Positions 10,559-19,798 are shown, numbered from the stretch's first letter. The stretch is DNA of 64,000 nucleotides from Pseudanabaena sp. PCC 7367 (GCF_000317065.1 NC_019701.1:496001-560000); one strand, 5' to 3'. Made by a program: numbers and translations. The notes: generated from the letters alone by a model not told the origin.

Positions 10559-11070
10559 GTTAATGAATGTGGCCGCTTAAGTTTGATTGATATTTGACCT
10601 GGTTACGAATTCATGCCAGGTGAAATCTCATAATTCTAGCACCAGATTTCATTGGTTGACATTGACGGTATGTCAATCCTGGCAATGGTTTAAGCCTTTT
10701 ATCTTAACAATGCTTAAGCTGATTTGAGCTAGGGTTTAACCACTAAAGCTGATTATCACTATATCTATAACAAAATCCATAACAAAACAGGCAAAGACTA
10801 CTTGCACGCTTGGCGATTGTCTTTGATTAATATCTTTTAAATGATTAATATCTTTCAAACAAGTTATTGAGCAAGATCGATAGAATTAATAAAATTATCA
10901 GTATCTACATCTACATTCAAATAGCTGATATTCCTACCAAAGAGGTCTCTTGCGCCAAGAACTATGCAGCACATACGCGATCGATCTGCCACATAATTTA
11001 TGTAGGATTCATCTATTCAAGCAAGCTAGAAACACAATCGCCGCTACGAAAATTAGTAGCAAATAACAAT
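10559..11070. other. Spacer between sodC and ndhS
   Basis: This is a non-coding, A/T-rich spacer. An 84-codon open frame at 10867-11121 on the plus strand overlaps the ndhS end antisense and has no protein-like composition, so I do not call it. The spacer contains the palindrome listed separately and otherwise nothing I recognise. Confidence 0.5.
10656..10676 (-). promoter_or_regulatory. Inverted repeat upstream of sodC, candidate operator
   Basis: TTGACAT and ATGTCAA form a perfect 7-base inverted repeat separated by 7 bases, about 100 bases upstream of the sodC start. Each half contains TTGACA, so one arm could also serve as a -35 box. The symmetry suggests a dimeric repressor or activator site. 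It does not match the Zur or Fur consensus I know. Function is inferred from position and symmetry only. Confidence 0.4.
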
Positions 11071-11295
11071 TTATTTCTTTCTACCCTTATTCCGGCTCTC
11101 GGTGGCATCCATAACCGTTAGCTCATCAGGTCGGAAAGCGACTATTTTTTCCCAATTGCCACCGCTAAAAACTACGGCAACACGGCCATCACTGAACCTT
11201 TGCACCACACCTTCAAAGCCATAGTAGGTATCGCCTTGATTGCTTACCTTCACAGCGGAGCCAGGAAAGATAATTTCTGATGTAATTTCACTCAT
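11071..11295 (-). CDS. ndhS: NAD(P)H-quinone oxidoreductase (NDH-1) subunit S
   Basis: NdhS is the small SH3-like subunit of cyanobacterial and plastid NDH-1 that helps dock reduced ferredoxin for cyclic electron flow around photosystem I. The 74 residues show the family core [20 protein letters not shown], then [13 protein letters not shown] and [15 protein letters not shown]. The C-terminal tail ([12 protein letters not shown]) is a little longer and more basic than in the shortest homologues. It sits on the stromal/cytoplasmic face of the thylakoid complex. It is a single gene with its own promoter region upstream at 11296-11464. Confidence 0.85.
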   Translation of the reverse strand: MSEITSEIIFPGSAVKVSNQGDTYYGFEGVVQRFSDGRVAVVFSGGNWEKIVAFRPDELTVMDATESRNKGRKK

Positions 11296-11464
11296 GGTGT
11301 TTTTTGTGTAATTAATTTGTGTAATTAACCTGTTGGCTAGAATTTTACAAGCAGAGTAATCGAAGCAGACTATTACTCTCAGCCGCTACTCAATCAGGCT
11401 TAAATTGGCAACTCTAATTATCTATCCTACATGGGGATTGGTGTTGCTATCCATAGCTTAAATT

Positions 11465-12271
11465 TTAAGCGATCAGCCGACTAGCCGAATCTGGCAAATT
11501 AGCATCGATCGCCCCATAGCATTCCGCCAGCGCCGCCCCCGATCGCATTTGCTCCACCAGAGCCTCATAGGCAGCGCTATACTCTTTGATCAGGGTGCGC
11601 GATCGTAGCAAAGCCCATCGCATCTCCATCTCTGGGTTTTTCTCTGGAGCCAATTCTTTCACCGCTGCCTTAAGCTGCCGCAGGTCATTCATGCCGCCAG
11701 TGTTACCAAGATCACCTGTCCAGGCATTTCCCGCTGAGCTGATCTGTGAGCTTGGGTTTGGATTTAACTCTGATGATTGTCGATCGCTAGCATCTAGATA
11801 TTGCTCCGCCGCGATCCCCGCCATCCAAACCGTACAATAGCGAGATAACATTTGAGGTTGCTTAATTTGAGCCGGATCGACTTCCACTCCAGCTACTGCC
11901 ATACCTGACATATTTGACATATTTGACATATTTGAGGGGGCGGAAAGTGGATCGAGGTTATAGCCAATAATCTTGAGACCAGACAGATAGGCAGCCAGGA
12001 AATGTCCGGCTTCGTGGTGCAAAATCCGCTCCATTCGCTCTGGCGATCGCCCCTCTAGCCAATTCAGCACAAAATTCGTACCGCGACCGGAAAAAGCACC
12101 TAGATCAATGCCATAAATAGCTAGGATCGCCACTGTGATCGCGGCAGTCAGCACAGGAGAAATACCAATCACTGGCCCCAGCAAAGCCATGATTGTGAGC
12201 GTAAAAATGCCGATCGCTATGATCGTGATATCAATTCCATCCTGATTAGGGTTAGGTGAATTATTATTCAT
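11465..12271 (-). CDS. Membrane protein with HEAGH zinc-peptidase motif (M41-like)
   Basis: Two hydrophobic segments near the N-terminus (about residues 14-60: ITIIAIGIFTLTIMALLGPV, then VLTAAITVAILAIYGI) precede ILHHEAGHFLAAYL (about residues 84-97). This is an HExxH zinc site as in FtsH-type M41 peptidases, but there is no AAA ATPase domain. Cyanobacteria carry such FtsH-protease-like stand-alone proteins. The middle contains a three-fold Ser-Asn-Met repeat encoded by a 9-base DNA repeat (near 11908-11935). Its ATG overlaps the stop of the upstream M15 peptidase gene by 4 bases (ATGA), so the two are translationally coupled. Confidence 0.65.
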   Translation of the reverse strand: MNNNSPNPNQDGIDITIIAIGIFTLTIMALLGPVIGISPVLTAAITVAILAIYGIDLGAFSGRGTNFVLNWLEGRSPERMERILHHEAGHFLAAYLSGLKIIGYNLDPLSAPSNMSNMSNMSGMAVAGVEVDPAQIKQPQMLSRYCTVWMAGIAAEQYLDASDRQSSELNPNPSSQISSAGNAWTGDLGNTGGMNDLRQLKAAVKELAPEKNPEMEMRWALLRSRTLIKEYSAAYEALVEQMRSGAALAECYGAIDANLPDSASRLIA

Positions 12272-13209
12272 CCTGCCCCCGCCGTTTCCGCTGGGGTATT
12301 CAGCCGATCTTTGGTCTTATAGAAAGTTTCCAGGCTATGGCGATCGCCCACAAAACGCCAATGCCAGGGCTCATAGGCAACGCCTTGTTTATTGTTGATC
12401 GGGAAAGACATTTCAAAGCCATAGCGAGCGCCGTTTTCCTGTAACCATTGAAATGCCGCCGTTTGCTCAAATTTCTGGGAAATGTGGGTACTGGGCACTG
12501 CTCCATCACCAATATCTACCGCATAGCCAGTGTGGTGTTCACTATAACCAGGTGGGGCACTAACTGTGGCGCGCTCGGAGGGGTTCTGGTTACGCTGCTG
12601 ACCAATATTAAAAAACAACTGGTTTTGTTCGTCCTGGGTGCGAAACCCAGAGACCGCCACCAAATCTATGCCACTGGCTCTGGCATCATCTGACATCCGC
12701 AAAAAGCTTTCCGCTGCCGCCGATCGCAACCTGATTTCATAACCATCACTGGCTCTGGCGATCGTGGTTAGCTCTGCTGGCGATGCTTCGACATAGGCAA
12801 AATGCTTGATCGAGCTATTATTTTGATTATCAGGCAGCTCCACATAATCTGCTTCGATTTCCTGACCTTGGGCATCGGGGTTGCTGGTAAATGAGTCGGG
12901 GCGATCGGGTGAACCAGCTATATTTGTTTCATCTTGAATATTCTCTGTGGTGGCTGCTGCGACGCGATCGACAGGTGCTTTCTGGTTGGCCTTATTAGTT
13001 TGCTGAGCCGTATTGACCACCCCATCTCCAGGTGTGGCATTAGCCATGTAACGCATTACCACGATCGGTGAAAAAAGCGCCAGGATTACAACGGAATAGC
13101 CCCACCAGGGAATTGCTTTGAGCGATCGCGCCACCGGGTTAGTGTTAGACGATTTTTTCTCAGTATTTGATACGCGCTGAGCAACAGGAATATCGTTGGG
13201 AGAAGACAT
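12268..13209 (-). CDS. D-alanyl-D-alanine carboxypeptidase, M15 (VanY) family
   Basis: VanY-type zinc peptidases trim the terminal D-Ala from peptidoglycan stem peptides. A single N-terminal membrane anchor (IPWWGYSVVILALFSPIVVM) is followed by a low-complexity linker and the M15B domain: VSGFRTQDEQNQLF, SEHHTGYAVDIGD (zinc His and Asp) and YEPWHWRFVG (catalytic Glu and zinc His). All key residues are present, so it should be active in the periplasm. I use the ATG at 13209; a TTG start at 13227 is possible. It is coupled to the following HEAGH membrane peptidase gene by a 4-base overlap. Confidence 0.88.
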   Translation of the reverse strand: MSSPNDIPVAQRVSNTEKKSSNTNPVARSLKAIPWWGYSVVILALFSPIVVMRYMANATPGDGVVNTAQQTNKANQKAPVDRVAAATTENIQDETNIAGSPDRPDSFTSNPDAQGQEIEADYVELPDNQNNSSIKHFAYVEASPAELTTIARASDGYEIRLRSAAAESFLRMSDDARASGIDLVAVSGFRTQDEQNQLFFNIGQQRNQNPSERATVSAPPGYSEHHTGYAVDIGDGAVPSTHISQKFEQTAAFQWLQENGARYGFEMSFPINNKQGVAYEPWHWRFVGDRHSLETFYKTKDRLNTPAETAGAG

Positions 13210-13412
13210 ATGGTTGCTTTGGGTCAATGTTTAGATAGCAGGTTATAGCAGATATTCAGGTTTTGTGGTTGCAACTTTGATTGGTCAGATTCAGATATTG
13301 AAATATTGAAATATCGAACAGTCAAGCGGGCTAGATCGTTGCAAGTTAATCCAAATTCGTGCTGTAATTCCTGCACCAGGGGCATTAATCTATACATATT
13401 GCAAGATTGCAC

Positions 13413-13727
13413 AGATTTACAGCAAACAGGCTAGATTGGATCATGGGTAATATACCTACAGTAACAGCCTAAATGCAACCATGAGAGGGAATAGTTTGGG
13501 CGACAATTTACGTTTAGTAACACTGCCGGAGAAATTTGATCGGTTTGATCGGTTTGATCAATGAGCGGAAAAGTTAGCGGCATACTTAAATAATTAATAT
13601 AATTAATTGCATCAACTAATTAAAATTGCTGATCGGCAGTAGATCCGGCCTAAGAGCCTGAATCTCAGCGATCGCACTGATGACGCGGAACCGGATTGCC
13701 CCTAAAATCGACTCTAGTTGAAAAGGT
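13413..13727. other. Spacer, nothing recognised
   Basis: This stretch separates the peptidase operon from a short plus-strand frame. It contains a tandem gatcggttt duplication near 13537-13555 and a GCGATCGC octamer near 13668. I see no convincing gene, terminator or RNA. Confidence 0.4.
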
Positions 13728-14003
13728 ATGTGTGAGGGAAGAAATAGGGTGAATTTCCGCGAGGCCTGTCAGCGATTTAGACGCTTGAGAATTTTGCTAA
13801 ATCAATGTCAATCGGTCGGTTTTGGTTGCCATTTGTCGGTCTTTTGTTCGGAGCAGATCGCCAGAGAATTGTGGCAAGAGCGATCGGCATTGGCCTTGAT
13901 GTTTGTGGGTGAATATCGCCGGATTGGGATTCAAAGTGATTCAGCGGCGATCGATTTCCAGGTACATCCCAATTTGTCGTTGCAACGGTATTTTGATATT
14001 TAG
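13728..14003 (+). CDS. Small cysteine-containing protein, uncertain
   Basis: This is an open frame of 91 codons with mixed, plausible protein composition: basic N-terminal helix REACQRFRRLRILLNQC, then a hydrophobic stretch LALMFVGEYRRIGI. It has four cysteines in the first 41 residues. I recognise no family. In its favour are an isolated position with room for its own promoter and a sequence that does not look like a shadow of another gene. Against it, there is no clear ribosome binding site before the ATG and no known homologue comes to mind. Confidence 0.3.
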   Translation: MCEGRNRVNFREACQRFRRLRILLNQCQSVGFGCHLSVFCSEQIARELWQERSALALMFVGEYRRIGIQSDSAAIDFQVHPNLSLQRYFDI

Positions 14004-14461
14004 GTTTTGAATATTGTTTAATTCCAGAATCACGATGTCAATAATCTTAAATAGCAAACCTATAGTCGATCGCAGTTTGTATGTATGATTGATAATTTTT
14101 CCGATCATCCGATCATTTTAACAATCTGCAACGCTAGGTTTTATAACCGCGTAAACGCAACAATTACGATCGCTATGGAGCAATCAAGCAATCAATTGTA
14201 CTGATGAAATAGCTATGTGCTATTAGATCATAACTATCAATAATTAAACCTGAGCCATTTACTATGCGGCACAACATAGCCAGTGGCTTTATTTTATTGC
14301 CTATAATAAGCGTTAATATAGTTTGCTATAGCTATCTATCTATGCATCTATCTACTATTTTGCCAACTTAAATCTTAAGGATTTGCAATCTAAACCAGGT
14401 AGATGATCGCTTGTCTTAAAACCATCAAATTCTTTGTAGTGGATTACTACAACGCTTAGAT
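14004..14461. other. Spacer upstream of the Ig-like domain gene
   Basis: Non-coding and A/T-rich, with a simple (tatc)n-like stretch near 14330-14360 (tagctatctatctatgcatctatctac). It presumably contains the promoter of the gene at 14462. No RNA element was recognised. Confidence 0.4.
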
Positions 14462-15946
14462 ATGCAATCGAAAGGAATCAATCGCAGCCAACTATTCAAC
14501 CAACCGATCGACAAGGTAGCGATCGGCTTGATGGTGATTTTAGGGGTGGCGATCGCGGCGCTATTGTTATTGGGCGATCGAACCAGGCCAGAGATACGTG
14601 AATTTAGCTGGCAAGATCAGCAAGTCGAGGCTGCTGATACCGCATTTGTGCTTACTTTCAATCGACCAATGGATCGAGAAAGCGTGGCCGCAAACCTGAG
14701 TATTACGCCAGAATTACCAGGCAGAATGAGTTGGGCGGGGCGACGGATGGCCTATACCCTCGATACCCCGGCGGTCTATGGCAATGAATACACGATCGAG
14801 CTAAAAGAGGCCTTCGATCGCTTTGCCGATGAGGTGGGTAATCATGTACCGATTGAGCCATTTACCACCACATTCTCTACCCCCAAGCCTTTACTTGCCT
14901 ATATTGGTGGTGCTGAGGATGATGCCGGAAGATTAGTGATTTATGATCAGCAGAAGCAAGAGCGATTATTAATTTCGCCAGCAAATTTGAGCGTAACGGA
15001 TTTTCGGGTTTATAGCGATCGGCGTAAGATCCTTTTTTCTGCGGTTGAGCGATTGGCCGATGGCAGCTTGGATGTGCTAGAGCAAAAGATCTATAGCGTT
15101 ACCACTGGGCTAGGAGAGAATGCTGAGGATGTGGGTAAAGTTGAATTAATTTTAGACTCGCAGGAATACCAGAATTTTAAATTTGATCTGTCGGCAAATG
15201 ATCAGGTTATTGTGGTGCAGCGGCTAGACAAGCGTAACCCTGGCAGATATGGATTATGGGTGTTGAGAGAAGGCATGCCGCTAGAACCATTAAACAATGA
15301 ACCCGGTGGTGATTTTATGATTACGCCGGATAGTGATGCGGTGGCGATCGCCCAGGGCGAAGGGGTGGCGATCTTGCCGTTGGAACCGGAAGCGGAACCG
15401 TTGGATTTTTTGCCCCGCTTTGGCACGGTGCTTAGTTTCAGCAGTGATGGTACACAGGCCTTAACAATTAAGTTCAACAAAGACTTTACCCGATCGCTGT
15501 TTTTGGTCACGAATCAGGGCGTGCAGCAAGAACTGTTCACCACGGAAGGATCGATCCTGGGGGCGCAGTTCTCACCGAATAAGAAGCTTGCCTATTGCCT
15601 GCTGACCGATTTATATCAAAATGAGAATCTCTATCGAGAAATTCCCTATTTGGCGGCGATCGATATCCAAACTCAACAAATCACCCGCTTAATTGACCTG
15701 CCAGAACAACAGGACTTAGAGATCAATGTGGCTCCTGATGGCACGGCGATCGCCTTTGACGTGGTGTTGGAAAATCCTGATCAGCCCAACTATAGCGAGT
15801 CCGATCGCGGTGATGATGGCGTTAATGCACCAACTGCGCCAAGTCCACCCCAGCTAAAATTGCTCTCGCTGCCAGGGGCAAATTTGGAAAGTCCTGGCTT
15901 AATCTCGTTGAATCTGATTGGCTCTAATCCCAAATGGCTACCCTAG
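14462..15946 (+). CDS. Membrane-anchored protein with Ig-like (SbsA/Big_5) domain and propeller-like region
   Basis: One transmembrane helix near the N-terminus (VAIGLMVILGVAIAALLLL, about residues 19-37) exports the rest. Residues 40-140 match an SbsA-type Ig-like domain, with the typical FVLTFNRPMDRESVAANLSITPELPG and YTLDTPAVYGNEYTIELKEA. Residues 145-490 show repeated short blades (LLAYIGG, KKLAYCLLTDL, GTAIAFDVVL) like a TolB-type beta-propeller. Together these suggest a periplasmic binding or scaffolding protein. No enzyme motif is visible. It is a single gene ending just before a convergent HAD hydrolase. Confidence 0.7.
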   Translation: MQSKGINRSQLFNQPIDKVAIGLMVILGVAIAALLLLGDRTRPEIREFSWQDQQVEAADTAFVLTFNRPMDRESVAANLSITPELPGRMSWAGRRMAYTLDTPAVYGNEYTIELKEAFDRFADEVGNHVPIEPFTTTFSTPKPLLAYIGGAEDDAGRLVIYDQQKQERLLISPANLSVTDFRVYSDRRKILFSAVERLADGSLDVLEQKIYSVTTGLGENAEDVGKVELILDSQEYQNFKFDLSANDQVIVVQRLDKRNPGRYGLWVLREGMPLEPLNNEPGGDFMITPDSDAVAIAQGEGVAILPLEPEAEPLDFLPRFGTVLSFSSDGTQALTIKFNKDFTRSLFLVTNQGVQQELFTTEGSILGAQFSPNKKLAYCLLTDLYQNENLYREIPYLAAIDIQTQQITRLIDLPEQQDLEINVAPDGTAIAFDVVLENPDQPNYSESDRGDDGVNAPTAPSPPQLKLLSLPGANLESPGLISLNLIGSNPKWLP

Positions 15947-15959
15947 ATTGGCTGGTTAC

Positions 15960-16616
15960 TTAATTCACTAGCAGGCGATCGCAAATTGCTTTTAAGTCAT
16001 TCGCATTCGCTAGATGGATCGCATTAATTCCCATGCTCTTAGCGGTTTCCACATGTTGCGGTGAATCATCGATATATAGCACCTGTTCTGGCTGCGCCGC
16101 CATTCCTGCCAGCACATGCTCAAATACATCCTGGTTAGGTTTCCTCAGGCCAATTAAATGGGAAAAGAAGCATTGCTCAAACAAAGCAAATAACTCTTTA
16201 CATTCGTGCTCTACAGCATTTAAGTGCAAATCATTGATATTACTGAGTAAGCTAAGCCGATACTTCTTTTTTAGTTTTGCTAGCATTCCCACCCGATCGC
16301 CATACAAACCAACTAGCAGCGAATTCCAGGCATGATCGATCGCTTCATCGCTAGCCTCTAGCTTGAATTCACTACGAAGGCGATCGCGGAACTCGGCAGT
16401 CGAGATTTTGCCCGTCTCAAACAGCGAGAAAACCTCTGGCTGCTGGCGCAAGGAATATTCGATCGAATGAATGCTCTGGGGCGATCGCAGGCGGTTCATG
16501 CCCTCACCAAACTTAGCAAAGTCTAGCTCATACAGCACTCCACCTAGATCAAAAAGGATCTGCTGTAAATGCCCTATACTATTAGGATCATTAAAAAAAG
16601 TTTGTGGATCGCTCAT
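15960..16616 (-). CDS. HAD-superfamily hydrolase
   Basis: HAD motifs are visible in order: motif I LFDLGGVL (nucleophile Asp), motif II LSLLSNIND (Ser/Asn type), motif III Lys in GLRKPNQDVFEHVL, and motif IV LYIDDSPQHVETAKSMG. The fold and length (about 218 residues) match the YihX/haloacid-dehalogenase-like phosphatases that act on small sugar or nucleotide phosphates. In motif I the usual second Asp is Gly, as in the FDLGNV/FDLGGV subgroup. I start at the ATG at 16616; a GTG 21 bases upstream is also open. The substrate cannot be told. Confidence 0.8.
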   Translation of the reverse strand: MSDPQTFFNDPNSIGHLQQILFDLGGVLYELDFAKFGEGMNRLRSPQSIHSIEYSLRQQPEVFSLFETGKISTAEFRDRLRSEFKLEASDEAIDHAWNSLLVGLYGDRVGMLAKLKKKYRLSLLSNINDLHLNAVEHECKELFALFEQCFFSHLIGLRKPNQDVFEHVLAGMAAQPEQVLYIDDSPQHVETAKSMGINAIHLANANDLKAICDRLLVN

Positions 16617-16702
16617 CGCTGGAAAATTTTTAATCACCGCATATTAATAAATTGATGCATATAGTAAATCTTTAGCACTAGTTATGTGCAGGAATAAAAT
16701 TT

Positions 16703-16918
16703 ATGTCAAAACACCCCCAAAACAATAACAACAAACAGCTAGGCACCACCGCAACCATCTTCCTATACATCTTTGGTTTTTTGCTGATCATTACTGCGAT
16801 CATTATTGTGCTCAGGGGAGCCGGTCTAATCGATTGGCTACCAGACTATGCGCTCTGGGCGATCGGCCTGGGGGTGATCGGGGTGGGGATTATTGCTGGG
16901 ATTCGTAGCGTTACTTAA
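16703..16918 (+). CDS. Small two-helix membrane protein
   Basis: The 71-residue product begins with a polar Asn/Gln-rich tail (SKHPQNNNNKQLG). Two hydrophobic helices follow (ATIFLYIFGFLLIITAIIIV and YALWAIGLGVIGVGIIAGI) joined by a short RGAGLIDWLPD loop. It is probably an integral membrane protein of unknown function. The composition and clean start make it a credible gene. It ends beside a 17-base tandem duplication that runs into the stop region of the convergent neighbour. Confidence 0.6.
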   Translation: MSKHPQNNNNKQLGTTATIFLYIFGFLLIITAIIIVLRGAGLIDWLPDYALWAIGLGVIGVGIIAGIRSVT

Positions 16919-16951
16919 CTTAGATCTTTACAAGACTTAGATCTTTACAAG
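16918..16951. repeat. 17-base tandem duplication
   Basis: Two perfect copies of ACTTAGATCTTTACAAG lie head to tail between two convergent genes, followed by a partial third (acttagat). It is one of several two-copy duplications in the spacers of this window. Confidence 0.85.
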
Positions 16952-16953
16952 AC

Positions 16954-18876
16954 TTAGATTTTTGCTAAAGCTTGATCAGCCGCATTCTCTGAAGCTAAAT
17001 AATGCCAATGCAACCAGATCACCACCATCGCCAATGTATCCAGGCAGCAATATTGCTTTAATAGCTCTGTCCACTTGGCCTGCAAATCTGGGCGATCGCG
17101 GCTTTGGCCATAGAGAATCTCCTGGTAGGCCAGCATCGCTTCTGTGCCTTCCTTAATTCCCACCGATCGATCGCTAATCTCTAAATTCGGCAGCGCCTCG
17201 TAGGGGCTGAGAATCCGATCGCCTTCCTTTTTGAAATAGTCCTTTAGCCAGTTCAATTCATGTAAATAGGAATTGGTCTTCCAGATTGCCGGCAAAACGC
17301 ATTTTAGCGAAGTTCGCGCCTTCATCAACGGATGGAAATAATGCTCCAGGGTGATCGCATACATATCCTTGAGCTTGGATTTGCCCTTCTTCTTAATTTG
17401 CGCCGTACTGCGCAGCCATTGCTTTAGTTCAGGATCTTCATAGCCATAGATTTCCATTTGATTATGAATATCCCTCAGCACCGCGTTTTCATGGGGAGCC
17501 CAGGTAAAGATCGTGCCCTTTGTGCCCAATTGCTCCATCAGGGCTCTGGCAAACTTAAAATTAGGGAATTGATCGCTGGTGTTCAGCCAATCGGTATGGA
17601 TCGGTTCCGCATCCGGCTCCGGGATGGTATGGCAACTCCATTGAAAAGCAACTCGCTCAAAGGGCGGCATTTGTTTATTAGGGGCGATCGCCAACCGCGA
17701 AGTTTCAAAATCAATAAAATGGAGCGGATATTTACACCGGGTTAAAATCTCTGGCAATTGCCCAGAAATCCATTCGCTATTTTCGCTGGTGTGTTTTAGT
17801 TGCACTAATTGCCTGGCTCGATAAACACTCTCTTCCAGCAACTCCGGTGGTAAGTCAAACATACTCACATTACCCTGCTGGATCATCTCATTCACCAGTG
17901 GTGTACGCACGCCACCAACCCGGCCAATGTGATAGAGATCGAGGATGTGTGGTTCTACTTCCGCCAGCTCCTGCCAGCATTCTTTGAAGCCATCCCGATC
18001 GTCATGGGGCGAGGCGCGATATTCGCAGTTTTTGCACCCCTTATCGATCGGTGTTTCAATCTTTTCCAGCCCGTCCACAATGCTATTGAGATAGGTTTGA
18101 ACATTGCTAACTACCCTGGGCAAAAGCTCTGCTACTTCTGATTTGATGTTTACTAACGCTAAAGATGGGTGCTTTCTAAGTTGTTCTAATTGCTGTTGAT
18201 CGCCCAGGAATTGCACATCCACGCCACTGAAACTGGAGGGAGTAGCTTGCGATTTAGTTTTAGTGATTTTAAACAGATCCGCAAGATTATCGATCGCGGT
18301 GGGCTGAGCCAAGTCCGGCATCATGAAATGGGGAATAATTTCTAGATTTGGCGATCGCTGTCCCATTTGCACCAATAGCTCTTGCAGGGTATGGACTTGA
18401 AATGCCATTTCTTCGATCGCATTGCGCCAGAGGCTATTTACGCTGCGATCGCGCTTACTGCGAAAAATATTCAGACCACGGGCTTGCTCAAGCTTGGCAT
18501 TTTCTTCGCTATTAAATGCCTTGACCCGGACTTCAATTAACTCAATGCGATCGCCCCGTTTGACTAAAATATCCGGCCTGATTAATTTATAGTTGGCAAA
18601 AATGACCGGTTCAAATAACACTACATTTTCCTTAGCCAGTTCTTGCTGGGTTTGGGCAATGCCCTGCTCAAAGCTTTGATCCACCACAATCGCAATTCCA
18701 TCGGGATAGAGCAAGCGGGCGGTTTTAGCAATGATAAATCGACCATCCGACAACATGCGGGAGTAGTTATCCTGGCGATTGCCACGGGGATATCCCTGTT
18801 TACGGTAGTAGAGCTTAGTGGCACAACTTTTTGCTGTTTTATAGTCAAACCGGGACAGATAAGTGATCTCAGTCAT
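16954..18876 (-). CDS. DUF2779-family protein with PD-(D/E)XK-like N-terminus
   Basis: The N-terminal half resembles a RecB/Cas4-like nuclease: LSRFDYKTAKSCATKLYY at the start, then the candidate active-site strand KLIRPDILVKRGDRIELIEVRV (Asp, then Glu-x-Lys-like Glu-x-Arg). A cysteine pair CKNCEYR at about residue 282 is placed as in Fe-S or zinc knots of such nucleases. The C-terminal DUF2779 region starts HFIDFETSRLAIAP (about residue 388) and resembles an RNase-H/DEDD exonuclease (DFE, later TFTWAPHENAVL and CCLDTLAMVVIW). Two nuclease folds in one protein suggest a role in nucleic-acid processing. The function is not established. It stands alone. Confidence 0.65.
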   Translation of the reverse strand: MTEITYLSRFDYKTAKSCATKLYYRKQGYPRGNRQDNYSRMLSDGRFIIAKTARLLYPDGIAIVVDQSFEQGIAQTQQELAKENVVLFEPVIFANYKLIRPDILVKRGDRIELIEVRVKAFNSEENAKLEQARGLNIFRSKRDRSVNSLWRNAIEEMAFQVHTLQELLVQMGQRSPNLEIIPHFMMPDLAQPTAIDNLADLFKITKTKSQATPSSFSGVDVQFLGDQQQLEQLRKHPSLALVNIKSEVAELLPRVVSNVQTYLNSIVDGLEKIETPIDKGCKNCEYRASPHDDRDGFKECWQELAEVEPHILDLYHIGRVGGVRTPLVNEMIQQGNVSMFDLPPELLEESVYRARQLVQLKHTSENSEWISGQLPEILTRCKYPLHFIDFETSRLAIAPNKQMPPFERVAFQWSCHTIPEPDAEPIHTDWLNTSDQFPNFKFARALMEQLGTKGTIFTWAPHENAVLRDIHNQMEIYGYEDPELKQWLRSTAQIKKKGKSKLKDMYAITLEHYFHPLMKARTSLKCVLPAIWKTNSYLHELNWLKDYFKKEGDRILSPYEALPNLEISDRSVGIKEGTEAMLAYQEILYGQSRDRPDLQAKWTELLKQYCCLDTLAMVVIWLHWHYLASENAADQALAKI

Positions 18877-19471
18877 GTATTGAGTAAATTGATTAGCAAT
18901 TTAAGTTATTTGTGCCGGACTTGACCGTAGGCTAAAGAGGCGATTGGAACGTAGATATGATGATAGTACAAAAACTGGACTGAGCTAAATTATGGCTGTT
19001 GCAGATTAGCAATGGTTGGGAAATTAGAGCGTCTGGCATCACCATCACCAAATTAAACAATGCCAAATTGTGAGCGATCGCTCTTGCGATTAGTAAAGAT
19101 TAACTAAAGATTAAACAGATTAAATCAATCTAGTCCCATTTAGACCATAGAATTAGTCTTATGCACTGCATTGATATTTACCAATTAAAAAGACTTGTGC
19201 TGGGATTGACCAATTTTGGCTAGTCGCAGTTTAATCGAGATCTAGTCGATCGGCCTTTAATTGTATTCACTTATTGCATCAGTGCCTGGTTATTACTAAT
19301 ATTAATATTTGTTGGCTAAGTTTAGTAGGGTATTATCCAGCCCGATAACTGGGTATGCAAGCGATCGAGCCTTGCTAATCGCTAAACAATGTTCCTGTTC
19401 CTAATAGTTAGACTGCAATAATTTCGATCGGATCAAAATCAACCTTCATAAAAATGCTGAGGAGTTAGTTT
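18877..19471. other. Spacer upstream of ccmK3
   Basis: About 595 bases without a supported gene, probably containing the promoters of the DUF2779 gene (minus) and of ccmK3 (plus). GAGGAGTTAG just before 19472 is the ccmK3 ribosome binding site. No RNA gene was recognised. Confidence 0.5.
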
Positions 19472-19798
19472 GTGCCAGTAGCGGTTGGAGTAGTTCAAAC
19501 ACAGGGATTTCCCACAGTGCTTGCGGTAGCGGATGCCGGAGTTAAGGCTGGTCGGGTGACGGTGGCGATCCAGGAGACGGCCGAAAGTGGCCAACAATTT
19601 GTGGTCTTTCGGGGTAGCATTTCCGAAGTCAAGGCGGCGATGGCGGCGGGTGTGGCGGCTGGACAAGAAACTCCCGGCGAATATAGCGAGGTTGTAACCC
19701 ACTACATTGTGCCCAATCCACCGGAGAATTTGATTGATGTGCTGCCGCTCAATTATGTGGCGGCTTCGGAGCCATTCCGGGAAAATCCAGGCAAGTAG
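19472..19798 (+). CDS. ccmK3: Carboxysome shell protein CcmK3-like (BMC domain)
   Basis: This single-BMC-domain protein of 108 residues would form part of the beta-carboxysome shell. Core features are VGVVQTQGFPTVLAVADAGVKAG, then FVVFRGSISEVKAAMAAG and HYIVPNPPENLIDVLPL. It starts with GTG at 19472, preceded by GAGGAG. Its pairing with a CcmK4-like gene 200 bases downstream, away from any ccmLMN genes, is the known arrangement of the ccmK3-ccmK4 satellite locus. The pore segment differs from CcmK1/K2, as expected for K3, which assembles mainly as hetero-hexamers with K4. It has a 5-residue tail after PFREN. Confidence 0.88.
   Translation: MPVAVGVVQTQGFPTVLAVADAGVKAGRVTVAIQETAESGQQFVVFRGSISEVKAAMAAGVAAGQETPGEYSEVVTHYIVPNPPENLIDVLPLNYVAASEPFRENPGK

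Noticed and set aside
10867-11121. 84-codon plus-strand frame between sodC and ndhS
   Set aside because: It runs antisense into ndhS and has an Ile/Lys-rich translation expected from A/T-rich spacer.
13224-13412. 62-codon minus-strand frame just upstream of the VanY-type gene
   Set aside because: Its start would be GTG or an internal ATG without a ribosome site, the translation has no family features, and its stop only overlaps a doubtful TTG start of the peptidase.
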